64,000 nt of DNA from Adiantum capillus-veneris (GCA_014529385.2 CM043958.1:148396385-148460384); one strand, 5' to 3'; positions 1 to 12,030 are shown, numbered from the stretch's first letter. Translations and numbers: made by a program. Notes: generated by a model not told the origin, from the sequence alone.

Positions 1-1672
1 CTTCTTATATTATTTCCCTAATAGCTCTAGGGGTTTTTTTTATCTCTCCCCAACCAGCCTCAACATTAGTCTCCCAAGGAGGCCAAGTAGCACCATAAGC
101 TCTATCACCATCTCAAACTCCATCAATATAGATATTCAATGGAAAAAATAGACAATATACAAAGGTTCTTGGATTCTTGCAACCAAGAAGGAGGAAAAGA
201 TCCTCAACAGCAAATCTATTTCGTTCAACATGGAAAGCACGAGTGCTAGATTTCAAAGTGTAGATGGGCAAGAAAACTGTTGTAAGGAGATTTTGGTTCA
301 GCATGTCTACAGTCAGTCCAAAGTGACTTATCATCCACGATGCAACTGCAAGTGTGTTCATAGACTTCCATCTCTATTCTTTCTTTTAGACCTTGCTATT
401 CTCTTACTTTTTTTATTTGAAGAGGTAAAACAATATTAAAAGAGGTAGCTCTAGTTATCATAAGTAGTCCTAAGTTATATTCAATTGTTAGAATAGGTGG
501 TCTTTTACTTTTGGTTGTTGCAATTGTAGATGTCTATCCTTCATCATATGAGGAATGGGATCCAGTGGAGTATATTATAGGTCTCATATTTGTAATCCAC
601 ACTGGCATTGTGTTTTATAGTATGATGGAAGAACTAGCAAGATCCTTGCATATGAGGGAATTTTCTTCTACGAGCATTTTTGCCAGCTCAACCAAAACAA
701 TTGAAAAAGGTACTCTGGTTAAACTCCCTCTCCCTACCAATTGGAGTTGTACTAACTGACTGGTCCTAGACACCAGAGTGTGTGAATCTCTCTGAAGCAA
801 GCTGTTTAGGGATGTGCAAAGGTCCCTACAAAATTTTGTGCCCACTAAATCAATGAAGAGTGCTAATTTTTGTCTTATAAGTTTATTTGTAAAACTATTT
901 CACACCTGCCACATACATGTTGCAAAGACAATGCTAGTATGTAAATTTCTAGATGCTTGCTTCTGTAACAAGCTTCTTGATAAAGGGTGTTATGTTAAAG
1001 AGGTGGACGACATACATTGAAGGTTGCACTGGACACTTTGGTGCCCAAGTACATGATCGGCACACAGTCCCTTCTCATCTCCTTCTGGTACCAGTGCTCT
1101 CAAATTGTTAAAGGCTGCTCTATGTTTGTTCCTATTGACCAAGAGTCGGCTGGCCTGGAGAACAATGTTGTCATAGATGTGGAGGTATTTGACAAAGATC
1201 TCAACCTTCTGACAGTGGTCACAATAAGAGAGCAATGCAAAATTTTGTAACTTTGGCACAACACAATGGACAAGACCGTGGATAACAAGCCCTCGCAGTT
1301 CTATTTCTTAATAGATTGACACAAAGTAATGCAACAAAGGGCAAAAGATATTGTCTATAGAGAACTAATGGCCGAGTCTAGATTGTGCCAATGTAACTTG
1401 GTTGAATTCCATTGGGTGTAACTTCTTCTTTGATTGAAATCTATATTCATGACTTCCATTGCAATGCTTCTTTCAATTTAAATCTTTTGTTTCAATTGTG
1501 AGATGATTCTCATCATTTGGTTATATCTTTAATTCAATTGTGAGATGATTCTCACCATTTGGTTATATCTTTATTTCAATAGTAAGATGAGAATATCTCG
1601 CTGTCTCTCTCCCTTTGTGAAATTATGTGTGATTTTTGTATATTTTGAATAACATATAAAAAGTTTGATGTC

Positions 1673-1675
<3 letters not shown>
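1..1675. other. No recognisable gene
   Basis: Only short open frames (up to about 90 codons) on both strands, none with a protein signature I recognise. The sequence is AT-rich. A 45-50 bp phrase containing gtgagatgattctca is repeated in tandem around 1496-1580. I see no transposon end in this stretch. Confidence 0.5.
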
Positions 1676-1730
<55 letters not shown>

Positions 1731-1731
<1 letters not shown>

Positions 1732-2190
1732 ATCTTGTCACAATCTATAAGGAAATTTCACATGTTGTCTCCTAGTTTTTTTGTCTATCATATATGTTGC
1801 TTAGAGAACACATGGCTACAATGTTTGCTATTTCAATCGAGCAATTGTATAAAAAAAGCCTCCTCTCTTTTACCATGTGTATTTCTTATCTATTTGCTAG
1901 TTTTGAAAAAGAAAGGGGTTGGTGGAGATTCTTACCCCTTTTCTAGTTTTTAAAAGTAATGGGGTGTTGATAAGCTAGATTCCTATTTCCACGACTCACC
2001 TTCTAAAACTTGAGGCTCATTAAACATAACACAAGGCTCATTCAATATATAGGTATGAATTAAAGCAAACCATGGTGTTGTTGAAGTTACAATACTTTGT
2101 AGACTAGGTCATGAGGCACTAGCTGATATAAAACGAGGTAGAGCACTCTTGGACCTGCACATTGGGGGAAGTTGCTTCTAGCACCCATGC

Positions 2191-2228
<38 letters not shown>

Positions 2229-2415
2229 ATGTGTTATTTTAAGGTAGGCTATTGATGTACACATCAACACACAATCTATGTAAAATACACCTCCACATGC
2301 ACACTCATGCTCATGCACCCTCCTCATTCAAGCTACTCACACATGACCTAAAGCACCCGTAGCAATACCTTGTATGCACGGTCATTGTTGCGACTACCAT
2401 ACCCTACTCACTCAC

Positions 2416-2471
<56 letters not shown>

Positions 2472-3365
2472 CATCCTCTAGGAGAACCATGGTAGAAAAT
2501 GTTGCCACAATCTGATGGTTGGACAACCTCTTCGGACCAATATGTCTACCACTCTTGGTCATGATGGGATTGATCTTTTTCAACAATAGGTTGGAATTCT
2601 TAAGTGCTCATCTATGCTATCATTTGCTCAATATTGTGACTTCATAGCCTTTATTTTGAATTCAAAAACCACTAAAAATGATTTCAAACACTAACTTTGA
2701 GCATACAAACATATCAGTAAGCTCTTTTTTTCCTCTATATTGAAGGATTTTGTCACTGTAAGCACTTATTTACATAAAGATATTAAGGGGATATTAAGGG
2801 AGCAATTATGCATAAGTGAGCACTTATTTCTTTTCTTGATAGCCTTAGAGAAACATCCTTGCTTCAAGAAAACAATACACTCTTGCACCCACAAATGCAA
2901 GATAATTGTCCTAGGGTGTATCTTTTGTAGGTTCTACAAGTGTGACAAGGATAGAAACTAAGCTCCAATGCCGACACCTGCAATACCCACCATGAACGTA
3001 ATTGGTTCTAACCATGTGTTTTTGGATGGATGCAAGTAACAACTAGACCCTTCTCTTACCCTTCTCTTGATAAGGATGACAAACGCTTCATCAAAGGATG
3101 AGAAATTAAAGATCATTTTTATTTTGGGCCCCAAAACTAGAGGCTTCATTTTGTTGTAATTCTCATCTTTTCCCTGGAATAGTGGGACTATGTACAACTT
3201 AGATTGTGTGATAGTAAATCTTCCATTTAAGCCTTGTATAAACTCAATATATAAAGATGTACATGTCAATATTAATATATTGTATTTTTATTTAATATGT
3301 TATATAGTGCAATTCTACTTGCATGGCTCATTTTATGAAGGGATTATCATTCATAAACACACACA
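1731..3365 (+). repeat. 1.65-kb duplicated segment, copy 1
   Basis: This segment and 3822-5480 are direct copies of each other, lying about 450 bp apart. They share order and sequence throughout, with small indels, from the phrase after the first CA tract to the CA tract at the end. Both copies contain internal (CA)n near one third and (CT)n near the middle (2418-2468 here). Each copy is bounded by a CT/CA microsatellite, so the duplication may have been mediated by these tracts, or the unit may be a dispersed repeat. I see no protein coding potential. Confidence 0.8.
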
Positions 3366-3821
3366 TTCTGTTTCTCTACTAGTCTTTGGGCAGACTAGTG
3401 CCATACAAGGTGGTTATTGTTGCTATATAGTATATTAAATAAAAATATGCTTTGTCTAGTTTATCGTGACCTTAATCAAGATATGGACCTACTAACTAGG
3501 GTTTTTACATTGGTCATATACTCCACTCATAATGTGTATGTAACAAGCTTTTGATGTCTCACTGAATTGGATCTAGCAAGTGGATGCGTACTATTTGGCT
3601 ATTGAAATATGCCAAGATAGAAACACATAATCACAAAGTAGCACTTTTCAGCTTGTACATGGAGCCCCCTATTAATATCCCCTTTGAAACTTTGGAACCT
3701 AGTGATAACATAATTTCATATATTTCTTGGTAGGGAGTAGGGTTTCATTTGGTGGGCCCTACTTCACACCATGTGTACCCTATCCTCAGGATGGGGGTGG
3801 ACCACACACACACACACACAC

Positions 3822-4302
3822 ACATCTTGCTAGAATCTATTAGAAAATTTCATATGTTGCCTCCTAGTTTTTTTTGTTTTAGCATATATGTCTTATAGAA
3901 CACATGGCCACGATGTTTGTCATTTCAATCGAGCAATTGTCTTTTACCATGTGTATTCCCTATCTATTTGCTAGTTTTGAAAAAGAAAGGGGTTGTTGGA
4001 GATTCTTATCCCTTTGCTAGTCTTTAAAAGTAATGGGGTGTTGATAGGATGGATCCTTATTTCCACGACTTACCTTCTAAAAGTTGAGGCTCATTAAACA
4101 TAACACAAGGCTCATTCAATATAACACATAATATAACACATGGACTCTTCTATATATATAGATATGAATTAAAGCAAACCATGGCATTGTTGAAGCATTA
4201 CAATACTTTTCAAACTCGGTCATGAGGCACGAGCTGATATAAAACAAGGTAGAGTGCTCTTAGGCTTGCACATTGGGAAGTTGCTTCTAGAACCCATGCC
4301 TG

Positions 4303-4339
<37 letters not shown>

Positions 4340-4515
4340 ATACGTTCATTTAAGGTAAGCTATTGATGTACACATAAGCACACACTCTATATGAAATACA
4401 CCTCAACACCCACACTCATGCTCATGAACCCTCCTCATGCAAGCTTCTCACGTGCATAACCTCAAGCACCTGTGGCAATACCTTGTATGCACAATCATTG
4501 TTGGGACTACCCTAC

Positions 4516-4604
<89 letters not shown>

Positions 4605-5463
4605 ACACACACACACACACTCAAGCGCCTTACAATCGTCTCTCTTGGCAAACCATGCTAAAAAATGCTGCAACAATTTGATGGTTGCACAACCTCTTCA
4701 GACCAATATGTCTACCACTCTTTGTCATGATGGGAACCTCCATTGGTCTTTTTCAACAACAGGTTGAAATTTTTTTGTGCTCATCTATGCTTTCATTAGA
4801 TCAATATTGTGACTTTAGAGAATTTATATTGAATTCAAAGACCATTAAAAATGATTTCAACACTAACTTTGAGCATACAAACATATCAGCAAGGTCTATT
4901 TTCCTCTATATTGAAGGATTTTTTCACTGTAAACACTTATTTACATAAAGATATTAAGGGAGAAATTATGCATAAGTGAGCACTTATTTGTTTATTGATA
5001 GCCTTAGAGAAACATCCTTGCTGTAAGAAAACAATACACTCTTGCACCCACAAATGAAAGATAATTGTCCTACGGTGTATCTTTTGCAGGTTCTACAGGT
5101 GTGACAAGGATAGAAACTGGGCTCCAGTGTCAACACCTGCAATACCCATGAACACAATTGGTTCTAACCATGTGCTTTTGGATGGATGCAAGTAACAACT
5201 AGAACCTTCTCTTGATAGGACTGACAAAGGCTTCATAGAAAGGACGAGAAATTAAAGATCGTTTTTATTTTGGGCCCCAAAACTAGAGGCTACATAGATG
5301 TTGTAATTTCTTGCCTTTTCCCTGGAATAGTGGTAATATGTACAAGTTAGATTGTGTAATAGTAGATCTTCCATTAAAGACTTGTATAAACTCAATATAT
5401 AAACATGCAATCCTACTTGAGTGCAATTCTACTTGTATGGCTCATTTTATGAAGAGATTATCA

Positions 5464-5480
<17 letters not shown>
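3822..5480 (+). repeat. 1.65-kb duplicated segment, copy 2
   Basis: Second copy of the 1731-3365 segment. Its internal CT/CA tract (about 4518-4620) is longer than in copy 1, and the final CA tract (about 5462-5505) is expanded. The open frames in the tract encode only alternating Leu-Ser and His-Thr and are microsatellite artefacts. Point differences are frequent, so the duplication is not recent. Confidence 0.8.
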
Positions 5481-5505
<25 letters not shown>

Positions 5506-5506
<1 letters not shown>

Positions 5507-6235
5507 TTCCATGGCACCACATTGAGAAGTACAAAAAATCATATCAATGTACATACTTAGCATTTTGGAGAGTATTTGTAAATACAAATTCTGAAACAGT
5601 CAATGGGTTGAAATACAAATTCTGGACATAAGGGATCAAAATGTCCTCTAGATAAAAGTCATGCTCATGACCTTCAAATGAGGGTGGGAAGAGAGTTGTG
5701 GTTTAGCAATCCCTTATGGGGCTAGTCATCTATCAACAAAGTGTTGATGATGATATCAACAAAGTGTTGATATCATCATATGGGACATGGATCTGATAAA
5801 AAGGTTTATACTATAGGTATACATTTGGTTTGGTAGGGTGGTAGTGGTCATTAATGACAACACACTCCTTCTAGGAATACAAAAATCAAACTGCAAACGC
5901 TCGATTCCCGCTATGTTGTAAACCATGGTTAGAAGAGGATTGAGGTTTCTCTCCTACATGTATGACCATATCCCAACCCAGAACCTTGGAAGTAGAAACT
6001 GTATAAATTCCTTGGTTCCTGGACGCATAATGGATCTACAAGTGCCTATCCTAACGCTACACAACTTGACAAGTTTCGCATTGGGATCATACGGCTCCCA
6101 AAACAACAACAATCTGTTGACGTCCAAAATAATTAGTCTCTGCAAACACTTTGTAAAACAAATAAGTAGTTAGGAAATAGGTTGACTTTCATATTCTTTT
6201 ACATTGGTTATTATCTGAAAAATCATGTCAATGTC
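5506..6235. other. No recognisable gene; short hairpin
   Basis: No coding signature is recognised. A perfect 13-bp inverted repeat with a 5-nt loop (5748-5760 and 5766-5778, arm tgatgatatcaac) overlaps a small direct repeat of atcaacaaagtgttgat. Its role is unknown. Confidence 0.5.
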
Positions 6236-6239
6236 TAGC

Positions 6240-7926
6240 AAAGGTCCATACTGGGTTTGGCTGCCCTGGAGGTTTGAGCCTCTTGTGTCTCTAGTGTTGA
6301 GGGCTCCATTGCACCTAAAATAGCTTCTAATGTGCTATGCTTTGTTTGTGTGTCAGGCATAAATGACTCTTGATTTTCAATCTCAATAGATGAAATTGTG
6401 GGAGAGGTGTGCTTTGCTTGAGGGTTAGGGTGTTATTTCTCGTCTCCTCCCTCTACATAATCTTCTTCCTTCTGATACCCTCCAAGTGCAGAGGGAGTTT
6501 TAATCTTTATTTCTTCCTCTGCATAATATTCTTCTTTATGAAACCCTCCAAGTGAAGAGGGAGTTTTAATATTTATTTCTTCCTCAGCCCCTCAATCTGT
6601 ATGATCTTGCTCCTGTGTGGCCTTCCCATCATCCAGAATTTTCTCCTTGTGAAACTCTCCCTCTGTTGCATTTCTCTTCTCAGCAGTTCCTCCCTCTTCT
6701 TGCTCCTATCCTTTCTCAGTTGACCTCACATTTTTTATTTTTTTTTGTCGTCCCTAATCAATCATCATTATCTCTACAATGTGGTCATCCAATAGGGCCT
6801 TTTCTGCATCCATGCTCAAGAGATGTGAAATTGAAAGCAGATGCTTGATTCGTGTGGCACAATATCGATGCAAATATTGTACTATGTAGTTATCCAATGC
6901 ACCCTACAAAAGACTAAGCAAAAACAAAAAGTAACTGAGATACAGTTTTGTCCAAACAATCACCATGTTATAGTAATGTTGTGCAAAATGCCTACCTTTG
7001 ACATGAATGGCTTTGGTGAAAAGAATCTCTATAGTATATACTCATCATGAAGGAGGCCCCTCCATCCACACAAGTTGGCACCTGTCTGTCTAGGCACTAT
7101 GATTTCCTTAATTTCTAAGTTGTACAAATCTAGATTTCCGCAGATCCTTTGATATGCGTGCAACAGTCTTTTTATGCATTTGCAAGCAAGAAAAGTTGGT
7201 ATGAACCCAACACAATAACTGTCTCCATACTTTATTCCAAATAAAACCAATTTTTAATTATCAATACTCATAGTATTAATTGTGGATGCGTTCCTCAAAT
7301 TGATTCTAGAGTCCAGATAGATGGCTTGTCAAGTTCAATGCAAACCAGACTTCAATGGTGATTGCTCTTATATGGAAATATTATGGTTGTTACTTGCAGC
7401 ATTGGACAATGGGAAGCCACTTCTCAAATGTGCGGATAGGGGTGTTTTTCATTTTGAGAAAGAGAGAAATCTGGGGATCCATGATATATATTTTTGCATG
7501 ACTTTGTGCAGGTAGCTGGCCTTGATCAAACTACAAGACAATTACTAATTGTTAGTCTCTAATCTCAAGACTAAATAAAAATGTGTTGAAGCTGGTGAAA
7601 GCATCTTACTTTAGGAAGATATAGGCAATTGAATCTATGATTTGAGGATCTCGATCCCAAAATATATTGATATCAAAAGAGTCCAATGCAAGTCTTCTTA
7701 TACTTCTAGTTGTATATCTACTATTAACTTCCTCCATAGATGATAAAATTTTGTTGTTGTTGACGTCGATTTCATGTGTAACAATGTGGTAGCCTTTAAT
7801 CTCTTCTTCTATAGTATTTTTTTCTTTTTCCTTCTCTTTTAGTTTATTCATCTCCTTTGCATGCTGATTATCCTGCTCAGCTCTGGCCCTGGTATTCACA
7901 TCATAGGTGACTTCTACAATTTTCAC
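6240..7926 (-). pseudogene. Ulp1-like (C48) cysteine protease relic of element A
   Basis: Broken gene read on the minus strand. The first open stretch (7926-7606) is lysine- and glutamate-rich (coiled-coil-like) and ends at a plausible donor, GTAAGA. Further on, a frame near 7380-7310 reads SNHH-stop-SLVCIELDKPSIW, which resembles the Ulp1 histidine motif (usually NHW) with the Trp codon changed to TGA. Near 7095-7070 a frame reads VPRQTGANLCGW, resembling the Gln and Cys end of the Ulp1 active site. A charged tail at about 6600-6420 holds two copies of a repeat around EEEIxIKTPS. Ulp1/SENP proteases cleave SUMO-like modifiers, and plant transposons often carry such genes. Several stops and frame changes make this a relic. 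Family assignment is by motif only; exon borders are inferred. Confidence 0.5.
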
Positions 7927-7999
7927 CTTTGTCTATGGCCTTGATTGAGGAATAAGAAAAATTTCCTTCATTTTATTGACTATAAATTCATTGGATGAA

Positions 8000-9337
8000 C
8001 ACTAGAATGGTAACATGACACTTTTATGTCCTTGGACACTTTTGTGTTCTGTTAAGTGACCATTTTGCTTGAATTATTTGAAGAGTATGAAAATAAATTT
8101 CTAGGTGCTATATATCCACAAAGTTGCCTTATGAGATGAAAAAAACTTAGCATTTTTTTTTGAGTATCGATCTCACCATTAACCTTACTCTTGCACAACA
8201 TTTTTGAACCTAAACTGTGTGAAAAAACGGGTCCTATTTTTGGCTTTTTTTCAATTTTTGGCAACTATACCACTCTAAACTTCATGTTTGTGAGGTTTAG
8301 ATGGCTAGAGGTTAGGCCTTCATAGTTCTCAACATGTTTTGATGCTTGTAGGGAGAGCTAAGTGTTAAAATTGAAAGTTATGACCAATTTACAAGAAGTG
8401 CATAATCCTGTATTTTGGGCAAAATTAGCACTTTTATGATTTTTTTGGTGGCTTTCTTGATATCCAAATTCAATTTTGATCGTGTAAGTGTAATGTATAA
8501 CATAAAGCTAATCTTCCTTGAGTTTTGGGGGACCTAATATGCTATATAGCATAGTATATGATGATGGTTGAGTTTTTTGATTGCTGAAGAATATGATACA
8601 TTTTAGAGTAGCAAGTATAACTTTCTCAATATTGCTAGTTTCTTAGGCCAATTGTGTGTATTTTGTAGGTAGTGACCATATCTAATCATAGACTACAAAC
8701 TTGGCTGGATATTGAGTAGTTTCTATGGGTTTCTAGAGGTCATAATGCTAAACCCAGTTTTTTCATGTTTGCTGTATTTAGCACTTTATCATTGCCCCCA
8801 AGGTTCCAATTGTAAGAGATCCATAATCCTTTTGACATGCTCCATGGCTCCTTTTGAATCCAGAGGCCCAAAGGGAACTAAGAAAACATGTATATAGCAT
8901 CTGTATTGAGCGTGACTATAGAAACTTTGATGATAGGTCCGCCGAATGGCAAAAATGCAACTTTTTTGTACCTATTTTTTTTTCCCAAAAAAAAATTAGT
9001 GAGGTAAAAGCAACCATATGTTTTGGTCACCAACCCATTGAAGTTAACGGGGCATTTTATCTCATATCCTACAAAAATCTCCACTCTTAGTTATATGCAA
9101 TCAACCGTAAGAAATTGTTGTTTTGGGCAAAATGCACTGGTCCATCAACTTTGGAGGCTTGTAGTGACCAAGGGATGAGAAAAATTACAAGTTTCTCATT
9201 TTTTCCATATGTAGTACTTATTGAACTATAAGCTCATGAAAGGATTTTTCAAAACGAGTGGATCTACTATGGTTTCGAATTTTTTCCCAAAACCCTGAAA
9301 GGACACTTTTATGTCCTGTTAGGTTACCATTCTAGTG
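8000..9337. mobile_element. Non-coding CACTA-ended insertion, 1.34 kb
   Basis: The segment begins CACTAGAATGGTAAC (8000-8014) and ends with its exact reverse complement (9323-9337). CACTA...TAGTG ends are the hallmark of the En/Spm superfamily. Next to the ends are related motifs: gacacttttatgtcc near 8018-8032 and ggacacttttatgtcc near 9301-9316. Another copy of the tgttaagtgacc / tgttaggttacc phrase lies near 8050. There is no coding capacity, so it would be non-autonomous. The 3-bp flanks (GAA left, TTA right) do not match, so a target duplication is not demonstrated. The insertion lies exactly at the 3' end of the H3-like ORF and separates it from the Ulp1-like relic. Confidence 0.6.
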
Positions 9338-9775
9338 TTAATGTAGTTTATCATATCTCCATCTTACTCTTTTCAAGGTTTCATTGTCCTTGTCCATAAA
9401 GGTTACGATGTGTGCATGTGCTGTAACAATTGTTATATCATTGAAATATTTTAGCAAAAAATCTTTTACTGCCTCTTGAAGTGCCATCAACACAACAGAT
9501 TTCCACCTTATGGTGCCAAAACATGCCTCCTCACATGTTGACCTGACTAGTCTTTGGAATGGAAGGTTTGGTACAAGAAGCTCAATACATTTTTGAACCT
9601 TCCTGATTTCCTTAAACAATTTGACGTGTCTTTGTAGCCTCTTCATCCTTGGAGCTTTCAAGATTTTCATGGGCTTTCCTAGTCTCTTCTTTTTACTAGC
9701 AAATCTTCCTCGTGCTTTAGCAACCAAACCTGAACATGTGCCTGCCTTTCTTCTAGTTGCCTTTGTTCTTGCCAT
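9338..9775 (-). CDS. Divergent histone H3-like protein (element A)
   Basis: Intact 145-codon ORF starting MARTKATRRKAG, clearly related to the H3 tail start MARTKQTARKS and keeping Arg2 and Lys4. After a basic linker (about 20-60) come the alpha-N/alpha-1 region (FKEIRKVQKCIELLV, then NLPFQRLVR, close to the H3 LPFQRLVR core) and alpha-2 (VVLMALQEAV). Loop 1 appears one residue longer than in canonical H3, which is also seen in many centromeric H3 proteins. The last third is much less conserved: the [14 protein letters not shown] segment of H3 is replaced by unrelated-looking residues. Canonical H3 has about 135 residues. It lies on the same strand as, and downstream of, the block at 15.5-18.1 kb. 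The stop codon touches the end of the CACTA-ended insertion, so the present C-terminus may have been altered by it. Whether it enters nucleosomes is unknown. Confidence 0.75.
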   Translation of the reverse strand: MARTKATRRKAGTCSGLVAKARGRFASKKKRLGKPMKILKAPRMKRLQRHVKLFKEIRKVQKCIELLVPNLPFQRLVRSTCEEACFGTIRWKSVVLMALQEAVKDFLLKYFNDITIVTAHAHIVTFMDKDNETLKRVRWRYDKLH

Positions 9776-9825
9776 CTATCTGTAAGGCAATAGCCTCTTT
9801 CTTTATTTTCTTCCTCTCTCTCTTC

Positions 9826-9844
9826 CCCCCCCCCCCCCTCTATC

Positions 9845-9892
<48 letters not shown>

Positions 9893-9893
9893 A

Positions 9894-9970
<77 letters not shown>

Positions 9971-10073
9971 CTGCAAGTATATGTAGAATTTAGTTTTCTT
10001 TGAAGGACATCAAGACCTTCACCATTGTCACCTTGTGCGATGCTCTTTTGAGCTCTGGTTTTTGTGTCTGTCT

Positions 10074-10165
<92 letters not shown>

Positions 10166-10272
10166 GTCTCTCTCTCACACCTGCAAGTATAAGTAGAATT
10201 TAGTTTTCTTTGAAGGACATCAAGACCTTCACCATTGTCACCTTGTGCGATGCTCTTTTGAGCTCTGGTTTT

Positions 10273-10358
<86 letters not shown>

Positions 10359-10390
10359 AGAGCAATCCCTAGCCGTTCCTCTCTTGTTCC

Positions 10391-10423
<33 letters not shown>
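9826..10423 (+). repeat. CT microsatellites with duplicated 105-bp block and poly-C
   Basis: Three long (CT)n arrays (about 9847-9966, 10075-10172, 10276-10354) alternate with two nearly identical unique blocks of about 105 bp (about 9967-10070 and 10177-10275), which begin cacctgcaagtat. Poly-C runs lie at about 9826-9838 and 10391-10422. The array starts some 50 bp upstream of the minus-strand H3-like start codon, so it occupies that gene's promoter or 5' leader. Array length is prone to assembly error. Confidence 0.85.
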
Positions 10424-10424
<1 letters not shown>

Positions 10425-10627
10425 CCTCCCCTTGGGCAAGGGGCTGCCCTGTGGGGGGGTGTTAAGCCTTAGCTCGCCCTACCCGACTCAAGAACTCTTA
10501 TTTAGATCAAATCACCCTTGCGCGACCTAGTCTTTGCTCACCCTGCAAGACCTGGTCCTGCGTGGTCACCTGCGACCCTGCCCAATTTTGCCCTTGTCAC
10601 AAAGTCAACCTGCTCAGTGGGGTTTTT

Positions 10628-10905
10628 GCCTTGCGACCTCAATTATAAGAAGGTCAGCCGTAACTCCGACCTAAGGTGTCTTTGTGTCAAGAAGGTGGAA
10701 GGTGATTCTCGTCCTTGCCTTACGACCTCAATCACAAGAAGGTCGGCCTTAACTCCAACCTAAGGTGCCTCTGTTTCAAGAAGGTACGTCTTTATCAAAA
10801 GGCTACTCCAACCTAAGCAGCTCACTCTTGGCATTCATGGTAATCTCAGTTTTGCTAGAGCTGTAGCAGCTCACTCCCAAGGTAATCTCAGTTTTTCTAG
10901 AGTTG
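10628..10905 (+). repeat. Short imperfect tandem duplications
   Basis: An 80-85 bp phrase (tgcgacctcaattataagaa... and its variant) occurs twice, at about 10635-10702 and 10718-10785. Just after it a second, shorter duplication (ggtaatctcag...tagag) occurs at about 10839-10862 and 10880-10903. The second pair lies inside the open frame annotated from 10815. Confidence 0.65.
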
Positions 10906-11543
10906 TAGCAACACCTCTGAAGGTAGACAACATCACCCGCCTTCAAATCAAAGTTGAAAGTCTCCACAAGCAGAATGACGAGCTGAAACAAAGGCTTTCA
11001 GCTTTTGAAGCCTGGCTTGCCACAATAGAGAATTGCAAGGAGGAGGAGTTGAAGCAGATAGAAATCAAATTCACGAAGGCAAAAGAAGAAGTACAAATGA
11101 CCGGCAAAAAAGAGGTCAAAACTCAAGTACAAGAGGGAATCTCTCATAGGGTCGAAGATCGTGTGGCATCCACGTTACGTGAATGGCAAAGGCAAGATGA
11201 TATTTCCCTTAATGTTTGCATTGGTGGGCTCCCAAGCGATTGGAAAGGGGAGGGGGACCTCAAGTTCCACAAGTCATTTTCCCACATCCAATCGGCAATC
11301 CCCATGGTACAATGTGATCCAGCAACAATCACTTCACTTGCACATGAACCTTGCACCAATCATGCAATCTACACTTTCAAAACCAAGGTGGACCAAATCA
11401 AATTTCTTGAGCAATCAAGGCTTCTCAAGGACACCAAAATGTGGTTTGCAGAAGATCTTACACACGCTCAGCTCAAGCAAAAGAAGGCAAAACTACAAAA
11501 GATGCAAGAAGCGCGTACAACAAGAAAATGGGCAGTCTACTAA
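10815..11543 (+). pseudogene. LINE ORF1-like fragment
   Basis: An open frame without a clear ATG runs from about 10815 to a TAA at 11541. It encodes a coiled-coil-like segment (VDNITRLQIKVESLHKQND and following heptads), then a region resembling the RRM-type nucleic-acid binding domain found with LINE elements (LNVCIGGLPSDW, later AIYTFKTKVDQIKFLEQS). It ends with a basic helix (AEDLTHAQLKQKKAKLQK and ARTTRKWAVY). Coding resemblance continues beyond the stop (GGKAIIQKF), so the TAA is probably a disabling mutation. No reverse transcriptase follows; (CT)n starts at about 11770. Such proteins coat LINE RNA. The assignment rests on pattern memory and could also fit a gag-like protein. Confidence 0.45.
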
Positions 11544-11766
11544 GGAGGTAAAGCCATCATTCAAAAGTTTTGAACTCCCAAACCAGCTCCCTCCTCACCA
11601 CCTTCTGCATAGATTTTGTTCATCTTATTTTATCTCACCTTCTTTTTGGATCTTCAGTCCTTAACTAAGATGTATCCCAAAATCCCCCCACGTTTGTAAT
11701 GTTTTGTCTTTGGCTCCATAGGTCATATCAGACCTCCATGGACGATAATACAATATTCTATATTCT

Positions 11767-11770
<4 letters not shown>

Positions 11771-11808
<38 letters not shown>

Positions 11809-11987
11809 GCTACACCAAGCACGCCAAAAAATGTGGTACAACCCACCATAAAGTGTTAAAATGACCTCTCTATTGAAATTGTACAGTGCATTAAATGGCC
11901 ACTAGTTACAATTATATTTTTGACATGTGTAAAGAATCTAGTGGTTAATTACCGTGCATGGGGGAAATGGTAATATGAATGCCTAGA

Positions 11988-12030
<43 letters not shown>

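Noticed and set aside
990-1259. 89-codon minus-strand frame considered as a PPR-type protein
   Set aside because: No PPR consensus could be found in any frame of either strand.
4437-4767. Overlapping frames rich in His-Thr and Ser-Leu
   Set aside because: They come from a (CT)n(CA)n microsatellite inside the duplicated repeat.
7998-9339. TIR read as AACACTAG... with a 2-bp extension, suggesting another superfamily
   Set aside because: The flanks do not give a 2-, 8- or 9-bp target duplication, and CACTA...TAGTG ends fit En/Spm better, although no 3-bp duplication is seen.
9679-10530. Open frames encoding Ser-Leu or Arg-Glu repeats and a poly-Pro frame
   Set aside because: They are translations of (CT)n, (GA)n and poly-C tracts in every frame; no non-repetitive protein sequence supports them.
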